Of a stretch of DNA of 64,000 bases, positions 27,560-36,900 are shown one piece after another. The notes beneath the pieces are model-generated. The model did not search any database, was not told where the DNA came from, and saw only the letters and a list, made by a program, of their open reading frames with translations. The position numbers were made by a program, and so were the translations under genes. Source of the DNA: Flavobacterium sp. WV_118_3. GTDB taxonomy: Bacteria; Bacteroidota; Bacteroidia; Flavobacteriales; Flavobacteriaceae. The stretch is taken from NCBI RefSeq assembly GCF_039778605.1, contig NZ_CP156060.1, forward strand, positions 1,798,001 to 1,862,000. Direction: 5' to 3'. Within the stretch, counting starts at the first letter, position 1. Each line of letters opens with the position of its first letter.

Positions 27560-27635
27560 AAAATAGCCGTAGTAACGGATCACAGTATAGAATAATTTGG
27601 TTTTCATAATACCCGAAAGGGTTGGTTTTTGGTTG

Positions 27636-27672
27636 AAAACACCGGTTCCGTAAAAAGACCGGTGTTTTTTTA
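27636..27672 (+). terminator. Terminator of clpB
   Basis: The stem AAAACACCGGT/ACCGGTGTTTT (27636-27646 with 27658-27668) and a T run. Its position shows the next gene cannot start at the upstream in-frame ATG at 27629. Confidence 0.9.
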
Positions 27673-27712
27673 TTCGCTAAAGTTTTATAAATTGTCTTAC
27701 TTTTCCAACGAT

Positions 27713-28390
27713 ATGACACTAAGCAGCAGCGCCCAAAACTATCTAAACACACTCGACCGGAATCCGGATTGGATCTGTCCGGCGACAGCGACTCAAAAAT
27801 ATCTTTCCCGCTATCGACTGGAAAACAGTGATCGACTGTACGAGATACAACAGAATTACTCCGGGTATACTTTTTCTCCCGATCTAAATTCTGATTATGC
27901 CGTTCGGTTGTATTTTTTATCGGATGCCATAACGGCCAAAAATCAAAAAATCTACTATACCACCATCGACGGTAAAGCCGCTTTTTCGATGGATAACAGT
28001 AAATCCGATCCGTATTATTTGCTTACGGAAGACGGTGGAATTTATTATTGGGATGATGCGGTGAATCAGTATTTCTGTGTCTACGAATCCATTGAAATTA
28101 TGATTGAGGTATATGCTTTGGAGCGTCAATACCGACATCATTCGTCTTTTCCGACCAAAGAGCTGGCGGCCGAAAACATCAAGGCGATTAAGGATCACCT
28201 GAACCGACACTATACTTTTGTTCCGGAATGTTCCGATACCTATCAATACTACTGGCAAACCGATTATGATCTGATCCGTATTCTTTATAACGATTACGAC
28301 AAAGAATATTCTCTTATGATCAATAGTGTTAGTCCTTATAATTTCCAATTGATTCTAGACGGACTCAAACGGGATAATCTGTATCTTTGA
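27713..28390 (+). CDS. Hypothetical cytoplasmic protein
   Basis: A 225-residue protein with no signal peptide or membrane helix, unusually rich in Tyr and Asp. Segments such as YYLLTEDGGIYYWDDAVNQY and SFPTKELAAENIKAIKDHLN give a mixed alpha-beta picture. It faintly recalls SUKH/SMI1-type immunity proteins, but I cannot place it. I chose 27713 as start because the frame upstream runs through the clpB terminator. The gene at 28409 follows after 18 bases. Confidence 0.7.
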   Translation: MTLSSSAQNYLNTLDRNPDWICPATATQKYLSRYRLENSDRLYEIQQNYSGYTFSPDLNSDYAVRLYFLSDAITAKNQKIYYTTIDGKAAFSMDNSKSDPYYLLTEDGGIYYWDDAVNQYFCVYESIEIMIEVYALERQYRHHSSFPTKELAAENIKAIKDHLNRHYTFVPECSDTYQYYWQTDYDLIRILYNDYDKEYSLMINSVSPYNFQLILDGLKRDNLYL

Positions 28391-28408
28391 TCCTCATTTC
28401 CGCTTACT

Positions 28409-28999
28409 ATGATGCGCCTTCTTTCCGTTTTCCTCTTTTTAAATATATGCTTTTGTTATTCGCAAAAGAATAGTCTTGACATTCGTCCGGTCAATCGTTT
28501 TACCAATCTGAAATACCTTGCCGTTCAGGGAGAAAAAATACAGGAGTTTAGCTATTCGGAATCGGTAATTCGCGCTGAAAAAAATCATTATGCCATTGCG
28601 ATGACCATTCACGGTCACCAACGTAAGTTTACATTCCCATTTACCCGTGAAGACCTAAAAGGAAAAGAGAGTCTTAATACCGGTCTAACGGATGCCTTTT
28701 ACGCCGAAAAGATAACCTATCATCTCGACGACAAGGAATATATTTTATACAAACATATCGATTACAATTGTTATGATCCGTTGTGTGGTAACAAGCACAA
28801 TCATCAAACCATGGTTACCGGAATCCGCTATTTTAGTCCGGATTACGGATTACTCTTTATCAGTCAGAACAACAATATGACCCTGGAAATCCTGACCCGT
28901 ATCAACGGAAAAGAAGCACCAAAAGATTTGATCATCGCTATTTTAAAAGACAATCAGGTTGATAATCGTATTATTAAAGAATATAAAAAGGCGAAATAG
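28409..28999 (+). CDS. Secreted protein of unknown function
   Basis: A 196-residue protein with a signal peptide (MMRLLSVFLFLNICFCYSQ). It contains two Cys close together in HIDYNCYDPLCGNKHNHQ, with three His nearby, which could form a disulfide or bind a metal. I do not recognise a family. It is probably co-transcribed with the preceding unknown gene and is convergent with 29007-29744 after only 7 bases. Confidence 0.72.
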   Translation: MMRLLSVFLFLNICFCYSQKNSLDIRPVNRFTNLKYLAVQGEKIQEFSYSESVIRAEKNHYAIAMTIHGHQRKFTFPFTREDLKGKESLNTGLTDAFYAEKITYHLDDKEYILYKHIDYNCYDPLCGNKHNHQTMVTGIRYFSPDYGLLFISQNNNMTLEILTRINGKEAPKDLIIAILKDNQVDNRIIKEYKKAK

Positions 29000-29006
29000 C
29001 AATCGA

Positions 29007-29744
29007 TTACTGTCGTAGGTAATCCAGTCCTTTACGATACCCGTCCATAATTGACTTAAACAATTCACCACTAGTTGGTGGTGTTAACACAATTGCATCC
29101 GCGCCCGAAGTAATCGCACTCTGAATACTTTCCAGACTCTTTCCGCCGGTTGCCATAATCGGATAACCCGGAACCGCATAACTGATTTGCTCCAGAATCT
29201 TAGCGGTATTTTTTCCACCGGTGATATGAAAAACATCCACTCCGGCATCCACCCGATCCTGAAAGGAAAAATCGGCTACCGAAACACTGGAAATAATGGG
29301 AATTGTAATCTTTTTCCGGATCACGTTGAGGTCTTTGTTTTTAAACGGCTGGTTTACGATTATCGCCGCAGCGCCCAAGGCTTCCGCCTGTATAGCCATT
29401 TCCATTGCCACCTTCCCTTGCGTAAGCCCCCCGCCTACTCCACATATTACCGGTTTATCGGAAAAATCAATTAATGCCTTCATAATTTTCGGAGAAGGGG
29501 CAAATGGATAAACAGCCAATATTGCATCGGCATCATTGTTTTCAATAATCGCCATATCGGTCGAAAACAGTAATGATTTCACGTTTTTTCCGCCTAACAT
29601 AATGCCGTTACAATCTTCACTGATCATCTTAGGAGTGGTCAGTGGTTTTGGGGTAGCTTTTGGTCGCCTGAAAAGCCGCTGAAAAAAAGAGAGGGCTTTG
29701 GTTTCCCCTTTCCAAATGGACATTATGTTAAGTTCGTGCTTCAT
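29007..29744 (-). CDS. TIM-barrel protein with phosphate-binding motif, function unknown
   Basis: A 245-residue protein of (beta/alpha)8 type. After an odd basic N-terminus (LFRRPKATPKPL) come repeated strands with small residues: DADAILAVYPF, KPVICGVGGGLTQGKVAM, GAAAIIVNQPF, IPIISSVSV, DVFHITGGKN, YPIMATGGKS and GADAIVLTPP. The two last Gly-rich loops are the usual phosphate/FMN-phosphate site of such barrels. No substrate motif lets me name the reaction. It is a lone gene divergent from the thioredoxin-fold gene. Confidence 0.75.
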   Translation of the reverse strand: MKHELNIMSIWKGETKALSFFQRLFRRPKATPKPLTTPKMISEDCNGIMLGGKNVKSLLFSTDMAIIENNDADAILAVYPFAPSPKIMKALIDFSDKPVICGVGGGLTQGKVAMEMAIQAEALGAAAIIVNQPFKNKDLNVIRKKITIPIISSVSVADFSFQDRVDAGVDVFHITGGKNTAKILEQISYAVPGYPIMATGGKSLESIQSAITSGADAIVLTPPTSGELFKSIMDGYRKGLDYLRQ

Positions 29745-30100
29745 TTCAATACTTTTAACACGGTAAAATTACAATCGTCAGGAACCGAAAAAGGCTCCCT
29801 TGGAAAAACCATATCCGATTCTGTAATATGACGTTAAAAAAATGTAGTAAAACAGAAATGTGCCCGGCTATCGGCACGGTATAATTCCGAAGAATTGAAA
29901 GGTCATTAAATTATTATAACGTTACTACAGAATGGTTTCGTATAAATTTTAGCAACATCTTAACATTATAACAGTTAGTCATTAATTTTTATAAAAACAT
30001 CTTTTTAAACTAAAAAAATGTTAATCCGGGTTTTTCCCCGTTTTTTTATCACAGGATAATGGTAATTTTGTATGACTTTCCACCTTAATTACAACTCGGT
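29745..30100. other. 356-base divergent intergenic region
   Basis: AT-rich. It contains small hairpins GTGCC/GGCAC (29860-29877) and AATTC/GAATT (29883-29896), and a CGGG/CCCG hairpin followed by seven T at 30027-30047. A TAnnTTTG box follows at 30063-30070. No open frame looks like a gene. Confidence 0.5.
30063..30070 (+). promoter_or_regulatory. -7 box of the thioredoxin-fold gene
   Basis: TAATTTTG, an exact TAnnTTTG match 30 bases before the start at 30101. Confidence 0.6.
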
Positions 30101-31294
30101 ATGACTTCGAAACTATATTCCCTCCTGTTTTTACTCCTCGCAACAGTAGCACTGAATGCGCAAGGCGTACGCTTTGAATCCGGTTTGGCAACCGCTCTTG
30201 AAAAAGCTAAAAAAGAAAACAAACCGCTGTTTATTGAATATTACAATGAAAACTGCTCGGTTTGTAAAACCCTGGATCCGGTATTTGAAGACGCCACTAT
30301 GGGGGATTTTTACAATACTCATTTTGTAAATTACAGAATCAATACCGAAAACATTAAAAAAGAAGACAGTTTGTATATCGCACAGTCCAAACTAAAACTG
30401 GAAAGTGTACCGTATTTTTTGTTTTTTGATACCGATAACACGCTGATACATTGTTCCGGAGCAAAAGCCGATGTCGGTTATCTCGTCAATACGGTTGGCA
30501 AAACCGCTTTGGATCCGGTGGAAAGAACCGCTAATCTGGCTAAAAAATACGTTTCGGGCGACAAAAGCATTCGTACGTTATATGCCTATTCCACGCTGGT
30601 ACAATTGTATAAAGACGATCGTATGGCCAATCGTGTTGCCAACGACCTGTACGATGCTTTCCCGAAAGACCAGCTGGGAACGCAAAAAAGTTATACGATA
30701 CTAAAAAACTGTGTCTTTTCCATCGATAACGGATTTTTCACCTATTGGGTCAATAATACCGATAAATTAAAAGGTTTTGAAACCGGTTCCAAAGCCGGTA
30801 ATGAGATCAAAGTACTACAGGATATTTTGCTAAAAACGATCAACAGTGATGCTAAAAACAGTTGGAATCTCGCTAAAATCAAATCGGTTAAAGAACTGAT
30901 CGAAAAAACCGGATTAAGTACCAATCCGGATGCTTATCTATGGCAACAGGAAGCGGCTGTTCTGGTAAAAGACGGTCGTGAAACGGAAGCACTGGCGCTT
31001 TTTAATAAGATGATCGAAAACGAAACCATAGCTGGTGCGACCTATATCATTAACCAGTTTCTGGATATCGTAAAAGATAAAAATAGTATTGCCGTAATCA
31101 AATCTAAAATTGATGCGTTACACAATATGGCAAAAGACAATGATGATAAAGCCGATATGTTCTATACCGAACTGCGCTATTTTAAAAAAATAAACAACCA
31201 GGATGCGTTTAAAAAACTATTGGAAAAAGCCACTGCTTTTTATAAAACCAATCAAATGGATATGGTCCGTTTAACCGAATTTAAAGGGAATTAA
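30101..31294 (+). CDS. Exported thioredoxin-fold protein
   Basis: A 397-residue protein with a signal peptide (cleavage near LNAQG, residue 20). Residues about 22-140 form a thioredoxin-like domain with active-site CSVC in NENCSVCKTLDP and a cis-Pro in LESVPYFLFF. The remaining 250 residues are helical and TPR-like. The layout fits periplasmic thiol-disulfide proteins of the DUF255/thioredoxin_7 kind. The partner is unknown. The gene is monocistronic. Confidence 0.85.
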   Translation: MTSKLYSLLFLLLATVALNAQGVRFESGLATALEKAKKENKPLFIEYYNENCSVCKTLDPVFEDATMGDFYNTHFVNYRINTENIKKEDSLYIAQSKLKLESVPYFLFFDTDNTLIHCSGAKADVGYLVNTVGKTALDPVERTANLAKKYVSGDKSIRTLYAYSTLVQLYKDDRMANRVANDLYDAFPKDQLGTQKSYTILKNCVFSIDNGFFTYWVNNTDKLKGFETGSKAGNEIKVLQDILLKTINSDAKNSWNLAKIKSVKELIEKTGLSTNPDAYLWQQEAAVLVKDGRETEALALFNKMIENETIAGATYIINQFLDIVKDKNSIAVIKSKIDALHNMAKDNDDKADMFYTELRYFKKINNQDAFKKLLEKATAFYKTNQMDMVRLTEFKGN

Positions 31295-31301
31295 ACAAAA
31301 T

Positions 31302-31349
31302 AAGCAGGAAAAATTTACCGTTCTCGATCTGTAAATTTTTTTCCTGCTT
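31302..31349. terminator. Terminator between convergent genes
   Basis: A long imperfect stem: AAGCAGGAAAAATTTAC pairs with GTAAATTTTTTTCCTGCTT with an interior bulge. Confidence 0.75.
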
Positions 31350-31406
31350 CTCTATAGTACTCCATATTATGTTTTCCCCCGTCAGAACGACTATAAGAAA
31401 AATGGA

Positions 31407-31922
31407 TTACTTTTTACATACATTGATAACACTGGCTACCAATTGTTTGTTTTCCTCTTTTTCATTTTTTAAAAGCATCGATTTTAGGATATAAACGACA
31501 ATAATTCCCGGAATAGCCATGATTAATGCGGATAAAGCGGTTGCTATTTTCTGACCCGGTAAAGCTGCAAATGGCCCTATATGATTGTACCCTAAATAAG
31601 CACCAATAGCCATAAAAGAAAATAACCCTCCATACAATATTCTTGATCCCATTTTAGAGGATTCGTCAACGCTTAATGTAAGAACTTCCGGGTTTGTTTT
31701 TACCCATTTTATAGTAACTGCTGCTCCAACTTTATCGCCTTTTCTGATTTTGATTTCATGCGACCAATCTTTACCCAACTCACCAAACGCGTCTGCCGTA
31801 ACCGAGTGCGTACTTCCAAATTGATTTTTAAGTTTCGTCATTAAATTGGTGGCCTCATTTTTTAAATTTGTTTCTCTGGTACCAGTACCTTCCAAGGTGT
31901 AAACGATTTGTTTTTCTTCCAT
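31407..31922 (-). CDS. Two-helix membrane protein of unknown function
   Basis: A 171-residue protein. Residues 1-100 are soluble and mixed alpha-beta (KIRKGDKVGAAVTIKWVKTN). Two membrane helices follow at about 100-120 (LYGGLFSFMAIGAYLGY) and 130-152 (ALSALIMAIPGIIVVYIL), then a charged tail. The frame extends upstream, but MEEKQIVYTLEG at 31922 is the sensible start because the extension is AT-rich and poorly coding. I know of no family name. Confidence 0.75.
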   Translation of the reverse strand: MEEKQIVYTLEGTGTRETNLKNEATNLMTKLKNQFGSTHSVTADAFGELGKDWSHEIKIRKGDKVGAAVTIKWVKTNPEVLTLSVDESSKMGSRILYGGLFSFMAIGAYLGYNHIGPFAALPGQKIATALSALIMAIPGIIVVYILKSMLLKNEKEENKQLVASVINVCKK

Positions 31923-32276
31923 GTTTGTACGTTTTATAATATTGTTTTTTGGTTTTAGTTTAATTTTAATTAGATTTGAAAATATCCCTAAATTGTGAAT
32001 TTTCAATATCCAGCGGTGAAGATATTCAATTTTGATTAATTTTAAATTATTAAACTGACAAAAAAAAGATAATTTTACATAATTTTCGTTATAATTTTAA
32101 ATTATCTAAACAAACATCAACTACTCTTTTTCAAAATAGTGTAAGGCCTCCCGCTTAAACAAGGATATTTCAGACGAAATCTAAAGCTTATTAATCGCCT
32201 TAAAAATATCCTGACAAAAAAAACAACTCAAAAGACAATTATTTATATTTTTGGCAATACTTAACCTAAAATATAA
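31923..32276. other. 354-base divergent intergenic region
   Basis: Strongly AT-rich. It contains a 9-bp inverted repeat AGGATATTT (32162-32170) / AAATATCCT (32204-32212) with a 33-nt interior, and a -7 box at 32246-32253 for the MFS gene. I see no gene. Confidence 0.5.
32246..32253 (+). promoter_or_regulatory. -7 box of the MFS gene
   Basis: TATTTTTG, an exact TAnnTTTG match 23 bases before the start. Confidence 0.5.
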
Positions 32277-33506
32277 ATGGAATCCCAAAAAATTAAACAT
32301 TTATTATCCTTTCCTGTAATTGTAGCCGCTTTGGGCTATTTTGTCGACATTTACGATTTACTCCTTTTCGGCATTGTTCGTATTCCCAGTTTAAAAACCC
32401 TTGGTCTTGATGTGGATACCGACGGTACGATGATTCTGAATTTCCAGATGGTCGGACTGTTGTTAGGGGGGATACTCTGGGGCATGTTAGGCGACAAAAA
32501 AGGTCGGCTTTCGGTACTTTTCGGTTCCATACTCGTCTATTCCGTGGCTAATATTTTGTGCGGTTTCCTTCCGTTTCTCCCTTTTAACGACAAAGCAATG
32601 ACCTATGCCATTCTGCGTTTTATTGCGGGTGTCGGACTTGCGGGCGAATTGGGCGCCGGAATCACATTGGTTTCGGAATCATTACCCAAAGAATTACGGG
32701 CGATCGGCACTTCCATTGTGGCCGGTTTCGGGCTTTTAGGTGCCGTAGTGGCGCAACTTACGGTAGAACTGGCCGGCGACTGGACCTATGCCTATTTTAT
32801 TGGTGGTTCGTTAGGACTGTTCCTGCTTTTTTTACGCGTAGGCGTCATGGAATCCGGGCTGTATAAAGACCTTCGGGATACCGATATTCAAAAAGGAAAT
32901 TTCCTTAGTTTTTTTACCAATCGCAACCGTTTTATAAAATATCTGAAATGTATTTCCATTGGATTACCCACCTGGTTTTGCGTGGGGATACTGGCGGTAA
33001 TGGGGAATCAGTTTGCGCCTTCGTTCGGGATTGGGGAAATTGAACCCGGTAAAGCGATTATGTGGGCGTATGTTGGGATTTCCGTAGGCGACTTTGCCAG
33101 CGGACTCATTTCGCAATTGTTGCGTTCACGGAAAAAGGCGATCTTATATATGATGCTTTTTACGATTGTAGGAATTGTATTGATGCTATACGGCGGAACA
33201 CGATCGGAGCAAATGTATTACTTTTATTGTGCCTGGCTCGGATTGGGAACCGGTTATTGGGCGATGTTTGTAACGGTGGGCGCTGAACAGTTTGGAACCA
33301 ATATCCGTAGTACAGCTGCAACAACAATCCCGAATATGGTTCGCGGTTTACTTCCGGTGATGTTAATCGCTTTTGATCATTTAAAAGTCCATAACGGGGT
33401 GATTGTTTCTGCCTCTATAGTCGGATTGATTGTATTTGCTTTGGCTATTTATTCGACGCTTACGATTGCCGAAACCCATAATAAAGATCTGGATTATACC
33501 GAATAA
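32277..33506 (+). CDS. MFS transporter
   Basis: A 409-residue inner-membrane transporter with about 12 helices. The loop 2-3 signature GMLGDKKGRLSVLFGS and the helix-5 motif GVGLAGELGAGITLVSESLP place it near the metabolite-proton symporter/sugar porter group. The later REQ-like NIRSTAATTIPNMVRG also fits. The substrate is unknown. It is monocistronic with a terminator directly after the stop. Confidence 0.9.
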   Translation: MESQKIKHLLSFPVIVAALGYFVDIYDLLLFGIVRIPSLKTLGLDVDTDGTMILNFQMVGLLLGGILWGMLGDKKGRLSVLFGSILVYSVANILCGFLPFLPFNDKAMTYAILRFIAGVGLAGELGAGITLVSESLPKELRAIGTSIVAGFGLLGAVVAQLTVELAGDWTYAYFIGGSLGLFLLFLRVGVMESGLYKDLRDTDIQKGNFLSFFTNRNRFIKYLKCISIGLPTWFCVGILAVMGNQFAPSFGIGEIEPGKAIMWAYVGISVGDFASGLISQLLRSRKKAILYMMLFTIVGIVLMLYGGTRSEQMYYFYCAWLGLGTGYWAMFVTVGAEQFGTNIRSTAATTIPNMVRGLLPVMLIAFDHLKVHNGVIVSASIVGLIVFALAIYSTLTIAETHNKDLDYTE

Positions 33507-33533
33507 AAAGGCGCCCCGAGAGGCGCTTTTCAT
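33506..33533 (+). terminator. Terminator of the MFS gene
   Basis: AAAA-G-GCGCC with GGCGC-TTTT, one bulged G and loop CCGAGA, overlapping the stop codon. Confidence 0.75.
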
Positions 33534-33537
33534 TTTG

Positions 33538-33771
33538 TTACTTTTTTTTCATTTCATCTTTCATTTCTGCTTTGGCTTTTTTACCTTCAGCTTTCATCTC
33601 AGCTTTGGCTTCTTTGCCTTCGGCTTTCATTTCCGCTTTCGCTTTTTTGCCTTCGTGCTTCATTTCTTTTTTAGCAGCATCAGTCTCTTTTTTCATTTCT
33701 TTTTTTACTTCCTGAGCCGACATTGCCATAGTGAACATTAAGGCCATAGCCAAATAAACTACTTTTTTCAT
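33538..33771 (-). CDS. Small exported Lys/Glu/Ala repeat protein
   Basis: A 77-residue protein. The signal peptide is MKKVVYLAMALMFTMAMSA. The mature part is almost only Lys, Glu, Ala and Met, with an 11-residue repeat KKAKAEMKAEG (42-52), KEAKAEMKAEG (53-63), KKAKAEMKDEM (64-74) and a shorter related unit before it. The 11-mer period and composition recall group-3 LEA proteins, so it may be a disordered or single-helix stress protein in the periplasm. This is inferred from composition. The opposite strand carries a Phe-rich shadow ORF. Confidence 0.7.
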   Translation of the reverse strand: MKKVVYLAMALMFTMAMSAQEVKKEMKKETDAAKKEMKHEGKKAKAEMKAEGKEAKAEMKAEGKKAKAEMKDEMKKK

Positions 33772-33861
33772 ACTGTTTGTTTTTATTGATTAACGAGTAT
33801 AAATGTAACGGGTATTTTTGTTAAAAAAATATTAAAAATTAAATTATTTAATACTCACGAA

Positions 33862-33888
33862 TAAAAAAAGCCACCCAAAGGTAGCTTT
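33862..33888 (-). terminator. Terminator of ccsA
   Basis: The stem AAAGC-ACC/GGT-GCTTT with one mismatch and a loop of CAAA; on the minus strand a long T run follows. Confidence 0.7.
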
Positions 33889-33909
33889 CATTATTTTATT
33901 ATTTGGCTA

Positions 33910-36900
33910 TTATTTCTTTTTATGCAGGTATTTTTTGTTTTTGTAATAAGCCAATGCTACCAATAGCGTCACCAAAGCCAGTGAATAATACACGAAGTTC
34001 GGTGTTACCACTTTATCTCCTTTGGCATACGAATGCAAACCGGACAGGTAGAAGTTTACTCCAAAATAGGTCATTAGAATAGAATAGAAGGCATAAACAC
34101 TAATCGCATTATAAATCCATTTACCACGCATGGCCGGAACCAGACGCATATGGATAACAAAAGCGTATACCATTATACTGATCAACGCCCAGGTTTCTTT
34201 CGGATCCCAACCCCAATAACGTCCCCAGCTTTCATTAGCCCATTGTCCGCCCAGGAAGTTACCGATCGTTAACATCACCAATCCAACCGTAAGCGCCATT
34301 TCGTTGACATAGGTAATCTCCTGAATATTCAGGTTCATTTTTTCTTTGTTCTTTTCGTTCGTAAACACCATTAGCAATAACGCTACAATTCCCAGAATCA
34401 TTCCCAACGTAAACGGACCGTAACTTCCTACGATAACCGCCACGTGGATCATCAACCAATACGAATTCAATACCGGTTGCAGATTGGCAATAGCCGGATC
34501 CATCCAACTCCAGTGTGCTACCATCAGGATCATGGACGCTACAAAGGCTGTCGAAGCTACCGTTAATTCCGATTTTCGTCCGAATGCCAATCCGAAGAAC
34601 ATGGTTGCCCATCCTACGTAAATCATCGATTCGTAGGCATCACTCCACGGTGCGTGACCGGAAATGTACCAACGGAAAATCAATCCCGCTGTATGCAATA
34701 CGAATAATACCGCAATGATCGCATGACTGATTTTTACCAATATATTAACCGTTTTATTGGTTTTGAAAATTTTGATGATTACAAAAAGGAACATCAGCAC
34801 TCCGGCATACATATACCAGGAGAATAGCTTTTTGAAAATATCGTATTTGTTATACAGAATTTCCGTATCGATTTTTTTATCGCTTGGACGTACTTTCGAT
34901 CCGTATTTGATCTGGTAATTTTCCAATCCTTTTAGCAAGCTGTCCGACAGTTTATAATCGCCCGAAATTGCGGCTTTGTCGATACTGCTCAAATAATACG
35001 GAATGACGTTTTTAATGGAATCCAAAGCGGTATGCGTTTGCTCGTTCACTTCCAGAAACGATACCCATTTGTTATTCGGATCGTTCGGAACCGGGAATAC
35101 TTTTAAAATCTGTCCGCTTAACGCCGAATACAACAGGTTTACTTTTTTATCGGCTTCGATAAAGTCTTTCTGGAATTGGTTTGGAACCGCTGCTTTATAG
35201 GCTTCGTCCAAAACACCCGCCAGTTTGTAATTTCCTCTTTCGTCGAAGAAACTTACCAATGGGGCATATTTTTCACCCAACGACACTCCGATTAATTTAT
35301 GGATACTGTCGTTGTCTTTTTTCATATAGATCAACGGAACGTTATACCATACCTGCGGGAATTGTGTCATCGACAGGAATGCCTGATCGGAATTCATTCC
35401 TTTATAATGATCCTGTTTGCTTACTTTTCGTAATAGTTCGGATGAAAACGTATTGATAGGCTTCATACGTCCCCCCTGATCCTGAATTACCAATCGGCCA
35501 AATTTTGCCGCTTCTTCATCGCTTACCTTATATTTGGTTAGTAAGGAATCAATCTGTTTTGGCGTTGGCATCTGATGTTGGTGGTTGTTTTGCGCAAAAC
35601 CGCTAAACGATAACAATAAGGCAATAAGCGGTAGTAATTTTGCTTTTTTCGAACGTACCTTTTCCAGCTTCTTTTTCAGATCGCCAAATCGGCTATTTTT
35701 ATCGAATAAGATCGCCATAAGTCCAATATACAATAAGAAATAACCCAAATAGGTCATATTGGTTCCCCACGAATCGTGGTTTACCGATAAAACGGTTCCT
35801 TTTTCATCCGGATCGAATGATGACTGGAAGAAACGGAATCCTTTATAGTCCAAAATGTGATTCATATAAATGCGTTCATCGCGTTGTTCCGCACCATCGA
35901 GTACGGTTACTTTACTTTCAAAAGACGAGTAGCTTTTTTCCGTTCCCGGATATTTTTCGGCTACGAAATCATTTAAACGGATTTTAAACGGTGTTTCATA
36001 TACTTTACTTCCGTACATCATAGTAAACTCCAGATTCCCCAGTTTAAAGGAATTCGGTACCCCCATTTTTCCTCTGGCTCCCAATAGGGTTACTTCGTGT
36101 TCTTCGTTTCCAACCGTTACGGTTAGCACCAACGCATCGTCGGATTTATCGTCTTTAAAGTTGTTGTTCGATTCGAAGGCTACAACACCTTTTATGGCCG
36201 GCTCCGGTAGTACAAATTGCGTACCGCCCATATTATACAAGGAACGGAACATTAAATCCTGAACCGTATCTTTGGCAACATCACCTTTCATCTGGTCGGC
36301 CATTCGCATAAAGTTTCCTTCAAATGGCGACTTTATCGAATATTTATCACCGTCTTTGATGATATTAATCGCACCGTCGGTTGGTTTGTTAAACGCAAAC
36401 AATACGTTGTGGATGTTTTGTACTTCTCCTTCTTTCAGGTAATGCTCATGACGGGTTCCGTCGCCGGATTCCACGAGTTTTAAAAATAATGTCCCTTTTT
36501 CGCTTGGTTTGATCACCTCTTTGGCACCCATTATAAAGTCTTTATAACGGATTTCAAATGGCGTTTCATTAAACTTCTTGGAAATCGTAAAATCGTTATT
36601 GGTCACCGGTGAGAATAAAGCTCTTTGTTCAAAGGTTCTTCTACGCATTTCACCCTGATAATCACCATCTACAAAAACAGTCAGGTACGTTCTGTCTGAA
36701 AAAATCTGATTGGAACTTTCGCCTTCTCGGATCGGCATCACGCCTTCATAACTGATATAACGGGTGATAAAGGCTCCCAAAATGATAAAAATAAAAGACA
36801 AATGCAGCAATAGCGTTGCCCATTTCTCTTTTTTATGCAATTGGTAGCGTTTGATATTCCCAAAAAAGTTGATCAGGAAGATCGCCATAATACCTTCGAA

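Noticed and set aside
33570..33720. CRISPR-like short repeats
   Set aside because: The repeats are the coding 11-mers of the Lys/Glu/Ala protein; they lack unique spacers.
33430..33741. 103-residue Phe-rich plus-strand ORF
   Set aside because: It is the antisense of the Lys/Glu/Ala repeat gene (AAA/GAA codons read as TTT/TTC). Its composition is an artefact.
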